From positions 1 to 8,452 of the forward strand of contig CALKAL010000133.1 of NCBI GenBank assembly GCA_937983065.1: 8,452 nt of DNA, read 5' to 3'. Source of the stretch: an uncultured Bacillaceae bacterium (GTDB lineage: Bacteria > Bacillota > Bacilli > Bacillales > Alkalibacillaceae). How positions within the stretch are numbered: the first letter of the stretch is position 1; every line of letters starts with the position of its first letter. Position numbers and translations under genes: made by a program. Positions 7,808-8,452 of this stretch are shown here, piece after piece. The notes beneath the pieces are model-generated. The model had not been told where the DNA came from. It did no database searches and was given only the letters and a program-made list of their open reading frames with translations.

Positions 7808-7827
7808 AGGTTTATCACCTGCCTTTA
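7805..7827 (-). promoter_or_regulatory. cggR ribosome binding site with UUG start in a small hairpin
   Basis: AGGTGAT at 7820-7814 precedes a TTG start codon (7807-7805). In the RNA, AAAGG at 7826-7822 can pair with CCUUU at 7810-7806, with a possible outer U-G pair. The ribosome binding site then lies in an 11-nt loop and most of the start codon in the stem. The pairing is short, so any occlusion would be modest. Confidence 0.6.
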
Positions 7828-7854
7828 TTGCGGGTTCTGAAATGGCTTTTTGCT

Positions 7855-7961
7855 GGATGAGTTAGATGGTTGGTTAGTTGTTAGGTTGCTCGATTGTTCG
7901 GATGTTAATTAGTTTTGTTTTGCATTGGTTGTTGGTTGGATTGTCGGTTCGTTTGGTTGGT
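7855..7961 (-). other. G-depleted, AACC-rich leader of the cggR operon
   Basis: On the transcribed strand about 107 nt are built from AACC, AACA, CTAA and similar words with only about six G residues. Examples are ACCAACCAAAC and CCAACCAACAACCAA. It lies between the operator candidate and the cggR ribosome binding site, so it should be 5' untranslated RNA and, lacking G, largely unstructured. Two short ATG frames (20 codons from 7971 and 19 codons from 7964) have no ribosome binding site. The complementary plus strand has six GG dinucleotides within 7927-7960. Function unknown. Confidence 0.65.
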
Positions 7962-7997
7962 CATTTTTCATCCATCTGTTAGTCGCTTTTTGTCCCG
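7956..7997 (-). promoter_or_regulatory. Candidate CggR operator
   Basis: On the minus strand CGGGAC (7997-7992), six bases AAAAAG and CGAC (7985-7982) resemble the B. subtilis CggR site, in which CGGGAC-N6-TGTC occurs twice in direct orientation. A degenerate second copy follows 22 nt later: the 19-mers from 7996 (GGGACAAAAAGCGACTAAC) and 7974 (TGGATGAAAAATGACCAAC) agree at 13 positions. It lies downstream of the promoter candidate and upstream of cggR, as expected for autoregulation. The first copy is convincing; the second is a guess. Confidence 0.6.
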
Positions 7998-8020
7998 CGT
8001 TGTGCAAAAAAATATTTCTA

Positions 8021-8054
8021 ACTATAGAATAGCAAAAAAACAGCCCAATAGCAA
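8021..8054 (-). promoter_or_regulatory. Candidate sigma-A promoter of the cggR-gapA operon
   Basis: Two overlapping readings exist on the minus strand. In the first, TTGCTA (8054-8049), a 17-nt spacer and TATTCT (8031-8026) are combined with a TGC extended -10. In the second, TTGGGC (8048-8043), a 16-nt spacer and TATAGT (8026-8021) are used. Either puts the transcription start near 8013-8020, about 15-25 nt before the CGGGAC operator candidate and about 210 nt before the cggR start. The sequence AATAGCAAA (plus strand) occurs twice here, at 8028-8036 and 8047-8055. I see no intrinsic terminator between the upstream small gene and this promoter, so some read-through into cggR is possible. Confidence 0.5.
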
Positions 8055-8059
8055 ATACT

Positions 8060-8308
8060 TTAAACTATTCTCTCCTTAATAAACTGATCCAACGTCTCCG
8101 CACTTAAATCCTTTGCGGTTAGCTCCTCACCATTAACTCGAACGACTGGTATTTCTAAAAAATATTGATCTAATAATTTGGGGTCGTCCTCGATATTTTT
8201 CTTTACGATTTCAAAATCATATAAAGCTTGAAACGTTAAAAGTAATATTTCAGCCTCATCGCAAAGTGCACAATTCGGCCGCATGTAAAAATATACTTCC
8301 TTCGACAT
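8060..8308 (-). CDS. Glutaredoxin-like thiol-disulfide protein (DUF836-type)
   Basis: A small soluble thioredoxin-fold protein of 82 residues. It opens with a beta strand (EVYFYMR) leading into PNCALCDEAE, where Cys13 and Cys16 form a CxxC redox pair. The middle stretch FEIVKKNIEDDPKLLDQY matches the vDIdeDPeLlerY pattern of DUF836 glutaredoxin-like proteins. IPVVRVNGEEL carries the expected cis-proline (about residue 54) beside the active site. There is no signal peptide or membrane segment, so it should be cytoplasmic. Two tandem ATGs are possible starts. AGGTGAT runs directly into the first (8311), while the second (8308) has normal spacing and is preferred. The gene is co-oriented with cggR. 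The substrate is unknown, and a functional link to glycolysis is not shown. In other Bacillales a small gene of this type is often found next to cggR (recollection, not checked). Confidence 0.88.
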   Translation of the reverse strand: MSKEVYFYMRPNCALCDEAEILLLTFQALYDFEIVKKNIEDDPKLLDQYFLEIPVVRVNGEELTAKDLSAETLDQFIKERIV

Positions 8309-8311
8309 CAT

Positions 8312-8318
8312 ATCACCT
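8312..8318 (-). promoter_or_regulatory. Ribosome binding site of the glutaredoxin-like gene
   Basis: AGGTGAT abuts the first of two tandem ATGs. Aligned with the 16S rRNA 3' end, its AGG core is 4 nt from the first ATG and 7 nt from the second, which favours the second as the start. Confidence 0.6.
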
Positions 8319-8337
8319 AAGCAAAATTTTATTTAAT

Positions 8338-8366
8338 TTCATATTAACATAACTTAGATTCGTGAA
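8338..8366 (-). promoter_or_regulatory. Weak promoter candidate for the glutaredoxin-like gene
   Basis: TTCACG (8366-8361) and TATGAA (8343-8338) are separated by 17 nt on the minus strand, each matching the sigma-A consensus at four of six positions. The surroundings are AT-rich, so chance matches are likely. The gene could instead be read from an upstream promoter outside the window. Confidence 0.25.
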
Positions 8367-8422
8367 CGTTATATTTTACTTTTAGAATATATGGGGCTCG
8401 GTAAAATAGACTGATGTTTTTT

Positions 8423-8446
8423 GGGGCGGGGATGGTTAGGGTTGGG
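8423..8446. other. G-quadruplex-type motif
   Basis: The plus strand shows GGGG, one base, GGGG, seven bases, GGG, two bases, GGG. This satisfies the usual rule of four runs of at least three G with loops of 1-7 nt. It is conspicuous in an AT-rich region and lies upstream of the glutaredoxin-like gene, on the strand opposite its coding strand. That it folds is inference. Confidence 0.55.
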
Positions 8447-8452
8447 TTGTGA

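Noticed and set aside
7905..7971. Two short upstream frames (19 and 20 codons) in the cggR leader, rich in Asn, Gln, Pro and Thr
   Set aside because: Neither has a ribosome binding site, and their composition simply reflects the AACC-rich repeat. A leader-peptide attenuator would also need terminator/antiterminator stems, which this G-poor RNA cannot form.
7980..8015. Catabolite-responsive element (cre) near the operator
   Set aside because: TGCACAACGCGGG does not fit the TGWAANCGNTNWCA pattern in the required register.

Overview
The window is an AT-rich chromosomal segment from a Gram-positive member of the Bacillales, most likely Bacillaceae. Three things point there: the gene order cggR-gapA-pgk-tpiA-gpmI-eno, the close resemblance of each product to its Bacillus subtilis counterpart, and strong AGGAGG/AGGTGAT-type ribosome binding sites. 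The species cannot be named from the sequence alone. Every supported gene lies on the minus strand, so transcription runs from high to low coordinates.

Layout in transcription order. 8452-8309 is a gene-free stretch with a G-quadruplex-type motif at its outer edge and a weak promoter candidate. 8308-8060 is a small glutaredoxin-like (DUF836-type) thiol protein. 8059-7808 is the control region of the glycolytic operon: a promoter candidate right after the glutaredoxin-like gene, a CggR operator-like site (CGGGAC-N6-CGAC) just downstream of it, about 105 nt of strikingly G-poor, AACC-rich leader, and a ribosome binding site in front of a TTG start. Then come cggR (7807-6785), gapA (6769-5762), a 112-nt gap holding a strong hairpin, pgk (5649-4462), tpiA (4449-3679), gpmI (3689-2136, overlapping tpiA by 11 nt) and eno (2133-841, its start next to the gpmI stop). 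After a 61-nt gap without a convincing terminator comes the N-terminal part of a dicarboxylate/amino-acid:cation symporter (779-1), cut by the window edge.

The five enzymes cover the whole triose part of glycolysis, from dihydroxyacetone phosphate/glyceraldehyde-3-phosphate to phosphoenolpyruvate. CggR is the family repressor that senses fructose-1,6-bisphosphate and autoregulates this operon. The gapA-pgk hairpin probably lowers output of the distal genes relative to gapA, as described for B. subtilis.

This is mostly a well-known locus, and I see no novel multi-gene system. The observations that merit a second look are non-coding: an exact 12-nt match (GGGACAAAAAGC) between the CggR operator candidate and the gapA-pgk hairpin, the G-depleted leader, the UUG start inside a small hairpin, and the G-quadruplex-type motif near 8423-8446.
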